Shown here piece after piece: positions 20,566-28,794 of a DNA stretch of 64,000 bases. The notes beneath the pieces were generated by a model that was not told where the DNA came from, did no database searches, and saw only the letters and a program-made list of their open reading frames with translations. Position numbers and translations under genes: made by a program. The stretch comes from Tepidanaerobacter acetatoxydans Re1 (GTDB lineage Bacteria > Bacillota > Thermosediminibacteria > Thermosediminibacterales > Tepidanaerobacteraceae), in NCBI RefSeq assembly GCF_000328765.2, contig NC_019954.2:252501-316500 (forward strand). The letters run 5' to 3'. Positions within the stretch are counted from its first letter, which is position 1. Every line of letters starts with the position of its first letter.

Positions 20566-20799
20566 TTACTCGACCTCCTTTTCCACCAAAATGCTTTGTG
20601 CTTCATTCTTTCTAAGTGTAAGTTTATACCCCCTTACCAAAATTTCAATAGGGTCCCCCAGAGGCGCCTTGCCTTCTACCGATATTTCCAAACCGGGAAC
20701 TATCCCCATATCCATCAACCTTCTCTTGATACTTCCGTCTGAAATACCTTTAACCTTTACTGTTTGACCTATAGGAATATTGTCTAGACTTGTAGTCAT
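20566..20799 (-). CDS. feoA: FeoA family protein (first copy)
   Basis: A 77-residue FeoA domain protein (TTSLDNIPIGQTVKVKGISDGSIKRRLMDMGIVPGLEISVEGKAPLGDPIEILVRGYKLTLRKNEAQSILV) with the RRLMDMGIVPG motif. It heads the feo operon. AGGGGG lies upstream of the ATG, and a Fur-type sequence lies 42 bp further up. Tandem feoA genes of unequal sequence before feoB are common in Firmicutes. Confidence 0.9.
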   Translation of the reverse strand: MTTSLDNIPIGQTVKVKGISDGSIKRRLMDMGIVPGLEISVEGKAPLGDPIEILVRGYKLTLRKNEAQSILVEKEVE

Positions 20800-20840
20800 T
20801 AGGATACCCCCTTGAGTATTATTACTTAATTAAAAGATAA

Positions 20841-20855
20841 CGAAAATCATTTTCA
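20841..20855 (-). promoter_or_regulatory. Fur-type iron box upstream of feoA
   Basis: CGAAAATCATTTTCA (minus strand TGAAAATGATTTTCG) fits the 7-1-7 TGAnAATnATTnTCA pattern with one end mismatch. It lies about 42 bp before the first feoA and is the likely iron-responsive operator of the operon. Confidence 0.65.
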
Positions 20856-21039
20856 AGTACAGAATATCACCCAACACAAAAAATGTCAATAAGCTGGATG
20901 ATAGGAAATTTACCTAAAGATAATGAAGAATTAACCGCTATTTCTTTAACTTTTACCTTAAAAGTGATTCTTTCTTACAAAAATATGCTTCTGAATATAA
21001 ATAGTTTTACTGTAAATATATTTTGGGAAACAATTAACA

Positions 21040-21072
21040 AAAAAGCTTTCGGCTATCCCGAAAGCTTTTGGT
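21040..21072 (-). terminator. Terminator downstream of tRNA-Thr
   Basis: On the minus strand AAAAGCTTTCGG-GATAG-CCGAAAGCTTTT followed by T residues, immediately 3' of the tRNA gene. Confidence 0.85.
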
Positions 21073-21078
21073 TTCACA

Positions 21079-21153
21079 TGGAGCTGATGGCCGGATTTGA
21101 ACCGGCGACCTGCGCATTACGAGTGCGCTGCTCTACCACTGAGCCACATCAGC
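21079..21153 (-). tRNA. tRNA-Thr (anticodon CGT)
   Basis: On the minus strand the acceptor stem pairs GCTGATG with CATCAGC, the discriminator is T and CCA is encoded. The D arm is GGCTCAGTGGTAGAGC. The anticodon loop CTCGTAA gives CGT, reading ACG. The T arm GCCGGTTCAAATCCGGC is complete. It stands alone with its own terminator. Confidence 0.96.
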
Positions 21154-21303
21154 CTGCTTTTCTATTTTACAATGTTTAATCCTGTAAGTCAACAACTTGC
21201 AAAAACAAGTGCCCTTGACCAACTGAAGGCAAAGTCAAGGGCGTATGGCTGTCATCATTTGGCAATTATCTTGAAGGCCGAAAATAAAGCAAATCCGAAT
21301 TTG

Positions 21304-23856
21304 TTAAATAAACAATGTTATACCTGCATTTTCGTTTCTTGATATATATGTGGCCACACCGCCGAGCTTGACGCCGTCAATGAGCTCTTCTTGTTTTATG
21401 CCCATAAGGTCCATGCTCATTGTGCATGCGACAAATTTTACGCCTAAATCCATCGCGGATTTTATCATTGTGTTGATATCATCGACATTTTTGCTTTTCA
21501 TGATATTTTTAATCATAATAGGTCCCATACCCAGCATATTCATGTTTGAAAGCGGCATCTTTTCTGCACCACGAGGCATCATGAAACCGAACATTTTTTC
21601 AATGAAGTTCTTTTTAACCTTAACAGGCTTATCTTTTCTCAGTGCATTAAGGCCCCAAAATGTAGAAAATACTGTTACATTCTTACCCTGCATTGCCGCC
21701 CCTTGAGCAATAATCATAGCAGCAAGAGCCTTATCAAGGTTACCGCTGAATAGTACAATTGTTGCATTTTCCTGGGTGCTTGTCGGGGCTGATAAAGGGC
21801 AGCGGTTGTCTTTATTGCCCTTTTGTATCTGAGCAATATATTTACCATTATCGTGAGTCAGTGAAATAAGTTTATGTCCGTTTGTACTGCACCAGTTTTC
21901 AATATCTGCCGCAAAACCGTAATCGGTAGCAATAACCTTGATTTGCTCACCATCTTGGGCCGCTTTTATGGCGTTATATACGGCAAGAAGCGGGCCGGGG
22001 CATTGCAGTCCCGTAGCATCGATTTCCTTTACAATTTGTGGTGATTTCGATATATCAGTCAAGATACTATCTGGTCGTTTTTCCTCAAAAGATTTATACG
22101 GTCCGATATTCCCGGCATTTTTTATGACATATTTTGCCCCCTTATAGGTTAAGTAACCGCCGGAAAGATTATACACATTTTTAAATCCGTTGGCTTTTAA
22201 TATCCTAATTGCAATATATGCCCTCAAGCCTACCTGGCAGTTAACGTAAATCGGGATATCTTTGGATATCGTAATTTCATCAATCCTGTTTCTCAGCTCA
22301 TCAAGTTCAATATTTACAGCGCCTTCTATATGTCCTGCATCAAATTCAAGGGGCGTCCTTACGTCTAGAAGATAGCCGCCATTTTTTACGATATCATCAA
22401 TTTCATTCCAGTGAACCACATCATACACGCCATCTGCTACATTACAGGCAATATAGCCTAAAATATTTACAGGGTCTTTGGCCGATGAATAAGGAGGGGC
22501 ATAACAAAGTTCAAGGCCTGCTAAATCGCGGATTGTGCCGCCGAGTTTTATGGTGGTAGCAATTACATCTATTCGCTTTTCAGTGCCTTCTCTGCCAACA
22601 GCCTGTGCTCCATATATTTTGCCGCTATCTGGGTCAAATAAAAGTTTCATGGCGATTAGAGATGAGCCAGGGTAATAAGTAGCATGGTTTGCAGGGTGGG
22701 CATGTACAGCTTTGTATTTTAATCCTTTGGCTTTTAACTGGCGCTCATTATTTCCAGTTGAAGCTACTGTCAGGTTAAATACTTTAAGGACTGAACTTGC
22801 CAGTGCACCGGGATAAGCTGCATCCAGACCGTTTATATGGTCTGCGGCAAGGCGTCCCTGACGATTGGCAGGGCCTGCCAGAGGTACTGCTGTTTCATTT
22901 CCAGTAACGTAGTCTGTTATTTGAGCCACATCGCCTATAGCGTATATATCTTCGATGACTTGACCGGTTTGAGCATCTATGGTTTGAAGCTGTTTTGTAG
23001 TTAATATATGTCCTTTCTTTCCCAAAGCAAGGCCGCAGGACTTGGCCAGAGGGTTTTCAGGAACAGTTCCCCTTGAAGCAAAATCCATAGGAGCATATTC
23101 CAAGCAGGGAAGCTCCGGAACAACACCTATTGACAATATAATCATGTCTGTATCAATTTCCTTGCTACTTTCAAGAATAATTTTTTTTCCTTTATCCCTA
23201 AAACCGGCCACACCATCTTCCAAAATCAGGTCAACACCATTTGCATTAAGCTCTCGATGGACAAGCTGTGCCATTTCAAAATCTAGGGGCGCCAAAACCT
23301 GGTTGAGTTTTTCAACTAAAGTAACCTTTATGCCTTGTTCTGTCAGATTTTCAGCCATTTCAATACCGATAAAACCACCGCCGATAACTACTGCACGATC
23401 TGGCTTGTTTTCCTCTATAAATTTTTTAATATCATCTGCATCGGGGATGTTTCTAAGTACAAACAAATTCGCAGCATCATCTATGCCGTCAATGTTGGGC
23501 CTCAGCGGCTTTGCACCAGGAGATAAAATTAATATGTCGTAGCTTTCCATATAGGTTTCTCCGGTTTTCACATTTCGCACTTTCACAGTTTTATTTTCCC
23601 TGTCAATACTAATGACTTCACTAAAATTGCGTATATCAAGATTGAAGCGTTTGGACATTCCTTCTATTGTCTGCACTAAAAGTTTATTCCTATCCGAAAT
23701 AACGCCGCCAATATAGTAGGGAAGCCCGCAGTTAGCAAAGGAGATATATTCACCACGCTCGAAAATTATTATTTTATCTTCTTCGCTTAACCTCCTAAGT
23801 CTTGCAGCAGCAGTAGCACCGCCAGCAACGCCGCCTACTATCAATATTTTTCTCAA
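21304..23856 (-). CDS. CoA-disulfide reductase-like FAD oxidoreductase fused to rhodanese, TusA and DsrE-like domains
   Basis: An 850-residue four-part protein. Residues 1-450 form an FAD/NAD(P) disulfide reductase of the CoA-disulfide or persulfide reductase type (GGVAGGATAAARLRR at 8-22, active Cys43 in SFANCGLPYY, second dinucleotide site VVIGGGFIGIEMAENL). Residues about 460-560 are a rhodanese domain with a catalytic Cys in VNCQVGLRAY. About 605-680 is a TusA domain (IDATGLQCPGPLLAVYNAI). About 690-850 is a DsrE/F-like domain with Cys in VACTMSMDLMG. Known relatives reduce persulfides or CoA disulfides. The chain of sulfur-carrying cysteines suggests sulfane-sulfur relay (inference). It starts at the TTG at 23856, 8 nt after AAGGGAGG. 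The ArsR gene lies 19 bp upstream. Confidence 0.88.
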   Translation of the reverse strand: MRKILIVGGVAGGATAAARLRRLSEEDKIIIFERGEYISFANCGLPYYIGGVISDRNKLLVQTIEGMSKRFNLDIRNFSEVISIDRENKTVKVRNVKTGETYMESYDILILSPGAKPLRPNIDGIDDAANLFVLRNIPDADDIKKFIEENKPDRAVVIGGGFIGIEMAENLTEQGIKVTLVEKLNQVLAPLDFEMAQLVHRELNANGVDLILEDGVAGFRDKGKKIILESSKEIDTDMIILSIGVVPELPCLEYAPMDFASRGTVPENPLAKSCGLALGKKGHILTTKQLQTIDAQTGQVIEDIYAIGDVAQITDYVTGNETAVPLAGPANRQGRLAADHINGLDAAYPGALASSVLKVFNLTVASTGNNERQLKAKGLKYKAVHAHPANHATYYPGSSLIAMKLLFDPDSGKIYGAQAVGREGTEKRIDVIATTIKLGGTIRDLAGLELCYAPPYSSAKDPVNILGYIACNVADGVYDVVHWNEIDDIVKNGGYLLDVRTPLEFDAGHIEGAVNIELDELRNRIDEITISKDIPIYVNCQVGLRAYIAIRILKANGFKNVYNLSGGYLTYKGAKYVIKNAGNIGPYKSFEEKRPDSILTDISKSPQIVKEIDATGLQCPGPLLAVYNAIKAAQDGEQIKVIATDYGFAADIENWCSTNGHKLISLTHDNGKYIAQIQKGNKDNRCPLSAPTSTQENATIVLFSGNLDKALAAMIIAQGAAMQGKNVTVFSTFWGLNALRKDKPVKVKKNFIEKMFGFMMPRGAEKMPLSNMNMLGMGPIMIKNIMKSKNVDDINTMIKSAMDLGVKFVACTMSMDLMGIKQEELIDGVKLGGVATYISRNENAGITLFI

Positions 23857-23875
23857 AGCAATTACCTCCCTTAAA

Positions 23876-24169
23876 TTATTTTAAAACACAGTTATCGAAG
23901 ATAGATACAATTAGTTTCTTAATATCATCATTGGCTATTTTGTAATAAACTTCATTGCCGGATCGTTCTTTTTTTACAATTCCGGCAGATTTAAGCTTTG
24001 AAAGATGCTGAGAAATGCCGGATTGGGACACATCTAGGCACTTTTCCATATATGAAACATTACAGCTGCCTTTTTCTATCAATCCATGGACAATACAAAG
24101 TCTTACAGGATGCGACAGCGCCTTTAAAACCTCTGCAATTTTTGCAAATCTATCCATATCAATATCCAT
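23876..24169 (-). CDS. ArsR/SmtB family regulator, likely controlling the sulfur oxidoreductase
   Basis: A 97-residue winged-helix repressor (VLKALSHPVRLCIVHGLIEKGSCNVSYMEKCLDVSQSGISQHLSKLKSAGIVKKERSGNEVYYKI). It has four cysteines: in RLC, GSC, EKC and the final NCVLK. It lacks the classic ELCVCDL metal motif of ArsR, so a thiol or persulfide-sensing mode is plausible given its partner gene (inference). It is the first gene of a two-gene minus-strand operon, and GAGGGAG precedes the ATG. The promoter contains an 8-bp inverted repeat suited to autoregulation. Confidence 0.82.
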   Translation of the reverse strand: MDIDMDRFAKIAEVLKALSHPVRLCIVHGLIEKGSCNVSYMEKCLDVSQSGISQHLSKLKSAGIVKKERSGNEVYYKIANDDIKKLIVSIFDNCVLK

Positions 24170-24190
24170 TTGTGCACTCCCTCACAAATT

Positions 24191-24230
24191 AGTATATTTA
24201 TATATTATAATATTCTAATATACTTGTCAA
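24191..24230 (-). promoter_or_regulatory. Promoter and inverted-repeat operator of the arsR-type operon
   Basis: On the minus strand TTGACA (24225-24230) is followed by TAATAT at a 17-nt spacing. The arms AGTATATT (24191-24198) and AATATACT (24217-24224) form a perfect inverted repeat over the core promoter. Confidence 0.6.
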
Positions 24231-24355
24231 TCTAATCATTAAAATAACCGGAAAAAATAATTCTATCATAATCCGTTTTATAGGTCAACTATTGTGATAT
24301 TATAGTAATATAGGAATTTTGCGTTATTTAGTACAGGGGTTAGGGGGGGCAAGGC

Positions 24356-25339
24356 GTGGCAAGGCGTTCAAATCAAAAATTAAAGATACTTTACCTTTTG
24401 AAGATACTATGGGAAAACACTGATGAGGAAAATGCCATGACGCTAAAAGATATTATAGCTGAGCTAGATAGATATGGTATTCCTTCCGAAAGAAAGTCCA
24501 TTTACGATGACATTGACACATTACGTTTTTTTGGTGTTGATGTAGTTTCCAGAAGGGCTAGGACCACAGAATATTTTATAGCAAGTAGAATTTTCGAATT
24601 GCCTGAATTAAAGCTACTTGTAGATGCTGTCCAATGTTCAAAATTTATTACTTATAAAAAAAGCGAAGAACTTATAAAGAAGATTTCAAGCTTTACAAGC
24701 AGACACAGGGCAAAACTGCTTCAACGTCAAGTGTATGTAGCAGATAGAGTAAAAACAGTAAACGAAAACATCTACTACAATGTGGATAGGATTTATCTGG
24801 CAATTGCTCAGGACAAGCAAATTTCATTTCGGTATTTTGAGTACACCATAGATAAAGAAAAGAAATTCCGCAAGAATGGCAAAAAATATATAACCAGCCC
24901 TTATGCTCTGTCATGGGACAATGAAAACTACTATCTAATAACCTTCTCTGAAAAGTACCAGGACTTTACACATTACCGAGTTGATAAAATGAGCGATATC
25001 GAAATTATCGAACAGCCCAGAATAGTCCTGCCGAATAATGAGAAATTTAATATAGCTGAGTACTCAAAGAAAGTTTTTTATATGTTTGGCGGGGAGGAGA
25101 AAACTGTAGAAATGCAGTTTGACAACTCTTTAGTCAATGTAGTAATTGACCGTTTCGGCCAGAATGTATATTTGGGAAAAGCCGACGAAAGCAGCTTTAT
25201 AATGAGGGCTGAAGTAATAGTTAGTCCTACCTTTTTCTCATGGGTTTTCCAGTTCTGTGATAAAGTAAAAATAATAAATCCTAAAGAAGTGGCTCAGAAG
25301 TATAAAGAATATTTAAATGAAACATTAAGTCGATATTAA
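24356..25339 (+). CDS. WYL domain-containing transcriptional regulator (YafY/PafC type)
   Basis: A 327-residue regulator. An N-terminal winged helix (residues about 8-75: LKILYLLKILWENTDEENAMTLKDIIAELDRYGIPSERKSIYDDIDTLRFFGVDVV) precedes a WYL domain at about 145-235 (ISFRYFEYTIDKEKK, then YALSWDNENYYLITFSEKYQDFTHYRVDKMSDIEI) and a C-terminal extension domain. WYL domains bind nucleic acid or nucleotide-like ligands. GGGGGGG lies 6 nt before the GTG start. It is monocistronic, and its target is unknown. Confidence 0.88.
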   Translation: MARRSNQKLKILYLLKILWENTDEENAMTLKDIIAELDRYGIPSERKSIYDDIDTLRFFGVDVVSRRARTTEYFIASRIFELPELKLLVDAVQCSKFITYKKSEELIKKISSFTSRHRAKLLQRQVYVADRVKTVNENIYYNVDRIYLAIAQDKQISFRYFEYTIDKEKKFRKNGKKYITSPYALSWDNENYYLITFSEKYQDFTHYRVDKMSDIEIIEQPRIVLPNNEKFNIAEYSKKVFYMFGGEEKTVEMQFDNSLVNVVIDRFGQNVYLGKADESSFIMRAEVIVSPTFFSWVFQFCDKVKIINPKEVAQKYKEYLNETLSRY

Positions 25340-25686
25340 TCAAAATACAATACTTTTAAAATGGGATATCTTATATTTTAATTGAAAATAATACAAATTT
25401 AGAAATTAGCAGAAAAGAAGGAGATTACTATAAGAGTATAGAATATTATGTATAGTAAAATATATTTGGAAATATGCATAATCAGAACTAACAGCAATGA
25501 GAATAGAGGGCTAATATAAACCAATATACCAGAATCAATTTTATATCAAAAAAAAGGGGGGATTAGCTTTACATGGTTCATATTTACTAACTTTGAAAGG
25601 AGGTCGAAAATTCAAGTCATCAAAAAAAGACCCTGCTGCATGTGATATTTATTAAATATCGTTTATCGTTGAAAGGGGAGTTTAGT
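25340..25686 (+). other. AT-rich leader region of the SLH protein gene
   Basis: About 350 bp without a supported gene. It contains three Shine-Dalgarno-like runs (near 25554, 25597 and 25673). The first two are followed only by very short frames, for example ATGGTTCATATTTACTAA. A long untranslated leader is usual for S-layer genes. Confidence 0.4.
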
Positions 25687-28035
25687 TTGGCGAGTAAAAG
25701 AATAAGATACTGGGTAAGTTTAATTCTCGTTTTTACATTCGTAATAGGGCTTATCTTTCCGGCAGTGGCAACAAGTGCCAAGGCTGCTGCTGGATTAACT
25801 GACATCAGTGATCATTGGGCTAAAGATAAAATAACCCAATGGGTTCAAAAAGGTCTTGTAAGCGGATACACTGACGGGACCTTTAAACCGGATAAGAGCA
25901 TAACCAGGGCAGAATTTATGACATTGGTGAATAAAGTCCTTGGCTTTAGCGAAAAAGCCACTATAGGATTTTCTGATGTTACATCTACAGATTGGTTCTA
26001 TGAAGAAATAGCCAAAGCGGTGAAGGCAGGATATATATCCGGCTACCAAGACGGTACCGTAAAGCCAAACAGGGAAATAAGCCGTCAAGAAGCAGCGGTA
26101 GCCCTCTGCAAGGCCTTGAATCTAGAAATCCAAGGCGATGCTACTGAATTTACCGATAAAGATGCCATCCCTAACTGGAGCAGGCCGTATATCGCTGCAT
26201 TAGCAGCTAAAGGCTACATGGGAGGATACCCCGACGGCAGCTTTAAGGCAGAAAGACACATCACCAGGGCCGAAACCGTTACAATACTGGATAAAGTATT
26301 AGCAACACTTCAGATATCCTACGATGTGTCAGGTGCTTATGGGCCTGAAGAAGGTATCGAAACTATATCTCAAGACGTTGCCGTTAATGTCCCAGGGGTA
26401 ACCTTGAGAAATATGATTATAGAAGGCAACTTGTATTTAAATGAAGGTATCGGTGAAGGAGATGCTACCTTAGACAATGTCACAGTTAAGGGGATAACCA
26501 CAGTCCGCGGGGGCGGAAAAGACAGCATCCATCTTGTAAACTTTACAGGTGAGGAAATAATAGTAATTAAAGTTGGCGGGAAGGTCAGAATAGTTGCTTC
26601 GGGCAATACAAAAGTCGGTGAACTGAAACTGGAATCCGGCGCTCATATCGAAGGTAATGGGATTGTATCTGTAACCGTACTCAAATCCGGAGAAGATATT
26701 ATCCTAGATGGGGCCTTCGAAAATGTTATCGTAGAAGCCAAAGCAAAGATAGAAGTCTTGAAAGGTACAACCATCAACAATCTGAAAGCAAATAGTAAAT
26801 CAGATATAAATCTTGCCGATGGAGCAACCGTAAAAGACCTAACCTTGGAGGCAGCTGCTACTATCACCGGAAAAGGCACTATAGAAAAGGCCAAAATCAA
26901 TGCAGATGGTGCAAAACTGGAAACTGAGCCGAAGAAGGTGGAACTTGCTAAAGGCGTTACCACCGAGATTGCCGGCAAAGAAGTCAAAGAAGACAAGACC
27001 TCGTCTAAAAGCGGCGGAGGTGGCGGAAGCGGAGGCGGCAGCGATAAACCGGAAATAATAAAAGTGCAATCAGTTTCTTTAGACAAGTCATCAGTGACTC
27101 TTGCGGTTTATGAGTCAGTCTACCAAAAGACAACTATTACTGCTACTATACATCCTAATAATGCCACTAACAAAAAAGTGACTTGGAAATCCAGTAATAA
27201 TGGTGTTGCCACTGTTGCAGGCAATGGCCTAAATGCTACAGTTAACGCTGTGAGCGAAGGCCGGGCAACTATTACGGTTACTACTGATGATGGAGGTAAG
27301 ACCGCTGAGTGTGAAGTGACAGTGGTTGCTGGTGAAGTGCCAGTGGAGTACACCTTGACCGTAGAAGCCAATCCGGTAGCAGGTGGAGAAGTAACTGGAG
27401 CAGGCGACTATGAAGAAGGTGCAGAAGTACCAGTGACAGCAACAGCGAACGCAGGTTATGAGTTTGTAAACTGGACAGTAGAAGGTGTAGAAGTTAGCAC
27501 AGACGCGACATTTGATTACACCATGCCAGCTGCAAACACAACCTTGGTAGCGAACTTTGAAGAAGAAACAGTGGAGTACACCTTGACCGTAGAAGCCAAT
27601 CCGGTAGCAGGTGGAGAAGTAACTGGAGCAGGCGACTATGAAGAAGGTGCAGAAGTACCAGTGACAGCAACAGCGAACGCAGGTTATGAGTTTGTAAACT
27701 GGACAGTAGAAGGTGTAGAAGTTAGCACAGACGCGACATTTGATTACACCATGCCAGCCGCAAACACAACCTTGGTAGCGAACTTTGAAGAAGAAACAGT
27801 GGAGTACACCTTGACCGTAGAAGCCAATCCGGTAGCAGGTGGAGAAGTAACTGGAGCAGGCGACTATGAAGAAGGTGCAGAAGTACCAGTGACAGCAACA
27901 GCGAACGCAGGTTATGAGTTTGTAAACTGGACAGTAGAAGGTGTAGAAGTTAGCACAGACGCGACATTTGATTACACCATGCCAGCCGCAAACACAACCT
28001 TGGTAGCGAACTTTGAAGAAGAAACAGTGGAGTAA
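25687..28035 (+). CDS. S-layer homology protein with Ig-like domain and three near-identical repeats
   Basis: About 782 residues, exported. The signal peptide runs from the TTG start (MASKRIRYWVSLILVFTFVIGLIFPAVATSAKA). Three SLH domains lie at about 35-205 (each with GYTDGTFKPDKSITRAEF-like motifs), which anchor to wall polysaccharide. A beta-helix-like region at about 210-445 (VTVKGITTVRGG, GKGTIEKAKIN) is followed by a Gly/Ser linker (SGGGGGSGGGS) and a BIG_2 Ig-like domain. The C-terminus is three 76-residue repeats (TLTVEANPVAGGEVTGAGDY...). The start is the TTG at 25687, after AAAGGGGAG. It ends three codons into a fourth repeat at an IS fragment. Confidence 0.9.
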   Translation: MASKRIRYWVSLILVFTFVIGLIFPAVATSAKAAAGLTDISDHWAKDKITQWVQKGLVSGYTDGTFKPDKSITRAEFMTLVNKVLGFSEKATIGFSDVTSTDWFYEEIAKAVKAGYISGYQDGTVKPNREISRQEAAVALCKALNLEIQGDATEFTDKDAIPNWSRPYIAALAAKGYMGGYPDGSFKAERHITRAETVTILDKVLATLQISYDVSGAYGPEEGIETISQDVAVNVPGVTLRNMIIEGNLYLNEGIGEGDATLDNVTVKGITTVRGGGKDSIHLVNFTGEEIIVIKVGGKVRIVASGNTKVGELKLESGAHIEGNGIVSVTVLKSGEDIILDGAFENVIVEAKAKIEVLKGTTINNLKANSKSDINLADGATVKDLTLEAAATITGKGTIEKAKINADGAKLETEPKKVELAKGVTTEIAGKEVKEDKTSSKSGGGGGSGGGSDKPEIIKVQSVSLDKSSVTLAVYESVYQKTTITATIHPNNATNKKVTWKSSNNGVATVAGNGLNATVNAVSEGRATITVTTDDGGKTAECEVTVVAGEVPVEYTLTVEANPVAGGEVTGAGDYEEGAEVPVTATANAGYEFVNWTVEGVEVSTDATFDYTMPAANTTLVANFEEETVEYTLTVEANPVAGGEVTGAGDYEEGAEVPVTATANAGYEFVNWTVEGVEVSTDATFDYTMPAANTTLVANFEEETVEYTLTVEANPVAGGEVTGAGDYEEGAEVPVTATANAGYEFVNWTVEGVEVSTDATFDYTMPAANTTLVANFEEETVE
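27343..28026 (+). repeat. Three tandem 228-bp coding repeats
   Basis: Units start at 27343, 27571 and 27799, each 228 bp (76 codons). The copies are almost identical; the only difference I see is GCT versus GCC in the CCAGCTGCAAACACA stretch of the first copy. Such identity implies very recent duplication or gene conversion. The sequence after the third unit begins a fourth (GTGGAGTA) and then diverges. Confidence 0.95.
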
Positions 28036-28055
28036 ACACAGAATTAAACACAGGG

Positions 28056-28327
28056 GGACGGTTCGAGACCACTGAAAAACTAGCCTTTTTTATCCCGGTT
28101 TCATCAAAAAATATCAAAAACCAAAATTTGCTTTGGAAAATATGGGTTTTTTTAAAAAACAAAATAAAAAAGAGGATACTATTGCTGCTATCCTCTTTAT
28201 ATTTACCGCTATTGCGGCTAGTTTCGATTGTATAGACACGCTTAACAGACCGTATCCCCTTGCTCGATACAGCCCGTGAAATCGTTTAAGTTCGGCATTT
28301 TTGCCTTCAATAGAAGCCCTCTTTTTG
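28056..28327 (-). mobile_element. IS1182-like element, 272-bp right-end fragment
   Basis: This is the reverse complement of about 33000-33264, with near-perfect identity. It includes the terminal repeat (GAGACCACTGAAAAA, flanked by GGACGGTTC), the 3' untranslated part and the last codons of the transposase. Homology stops abruptly at about 28327 after CCCTCTTTTTG. It abuts the 3' end of the SLH gene. Confidence 0.85.
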
Positions 28328-28577
28328 GAGGTAACACAGGGGGACGGTTCTGTTGTGTTGTACTGTTGTGTTGTAAGTCGACCTTCTAAGCCGTTGCAGT
28401 AAAGAACCTAACACGCCCCGTGGGAAAGCAAGCAATTAAGCGCTCTCTCACGGGGCGTTTTTTATGCGAAGGTGTAATCAAGGCTGCAAATAAAGTAATT
28501 ACATTACAGGTAGGAAATAAGGTTTTATTAATATATATGTTAATATGATAAAATGAAAAGAAAAAGCAGGTGCTGAT
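28328..28577. other. Intergenic scrap with GGACGGTTC motif and a strong hairpin
   Basis: It holds a GGGGACGGTTCTGTTGTGTTG motif at about 28340. A strong hairpin with T run lies at 28414-28464 (CGCCCCGTG pairing with CACGGGGCG), which looks like a Rho-independent terminator with no gene left in front of it. Nothing else is recognisable. Confidence 0.5.
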
Positions 28578-28793
28578 ATGGAGATTGAAGATAGAGTGCA
28601 AACACAGCCTATGGAATTTTATAATATGTCGGATTTTTTGCAGGGACAATCTTCGAAGTTAATCACTAGATTGTCAGAAGATGAAAAGATTGCTTTTGTA
28701 TTAAAAAACGGGAAGCCTGTTGCTATATTGATGTCCAACGATCGATATGAAAGGCTCTTGAAGGCGGGAATTAGAAGGTTTGCAAAATTATAG
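28578..28793 (+). CDS. Phd/YefM-like antitoxin, orphan
   Basis: A 71-residue protein whose centre (MSDFLQGQSSKLITRLSEDEKIAFVLKNGKPVAILMSNDRYERLLKAG) has the pattern of prevent-host-death type antitoxins: an N-terminal dimer and DNA-binding fold with xxNGKPVAVLxSxxxY. AGGTG lies ahead of the ATG. No toxin gene follows, because a decayed insertion sequence begins two bases after the stop codon. The C-terminal toxin-wrapping helix is therefore probably shortened and the toxin lost (inference). Confidence 0.65.
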   Translation: MEIEDRVQTQPMEFYNMSDFLQGQSSKLITRLSEDEKIAFVLKNGKPVAILMSNDRYERLLKAGIRRFAKL

Positions 28794-28794
28794 G

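Noticed and set aside
25556-25660. Very short leader peptides ahead of the first SLH gene
   Set aside because: Shine-Dalgarno-like runs exist, but the frames are only 5-11 codons, one would need an ATT start, and there is no attenuator hairpin.
27343-28026. Three regularly spaced repeats considered as a CRISPR-like or satellite array
   Set aside because: The repeats are 228 bp, contiguous without spacers and in frame within a coding sequence, so they are protein repeats. No CRISPR array or cas gene is visible anywhere in the window.
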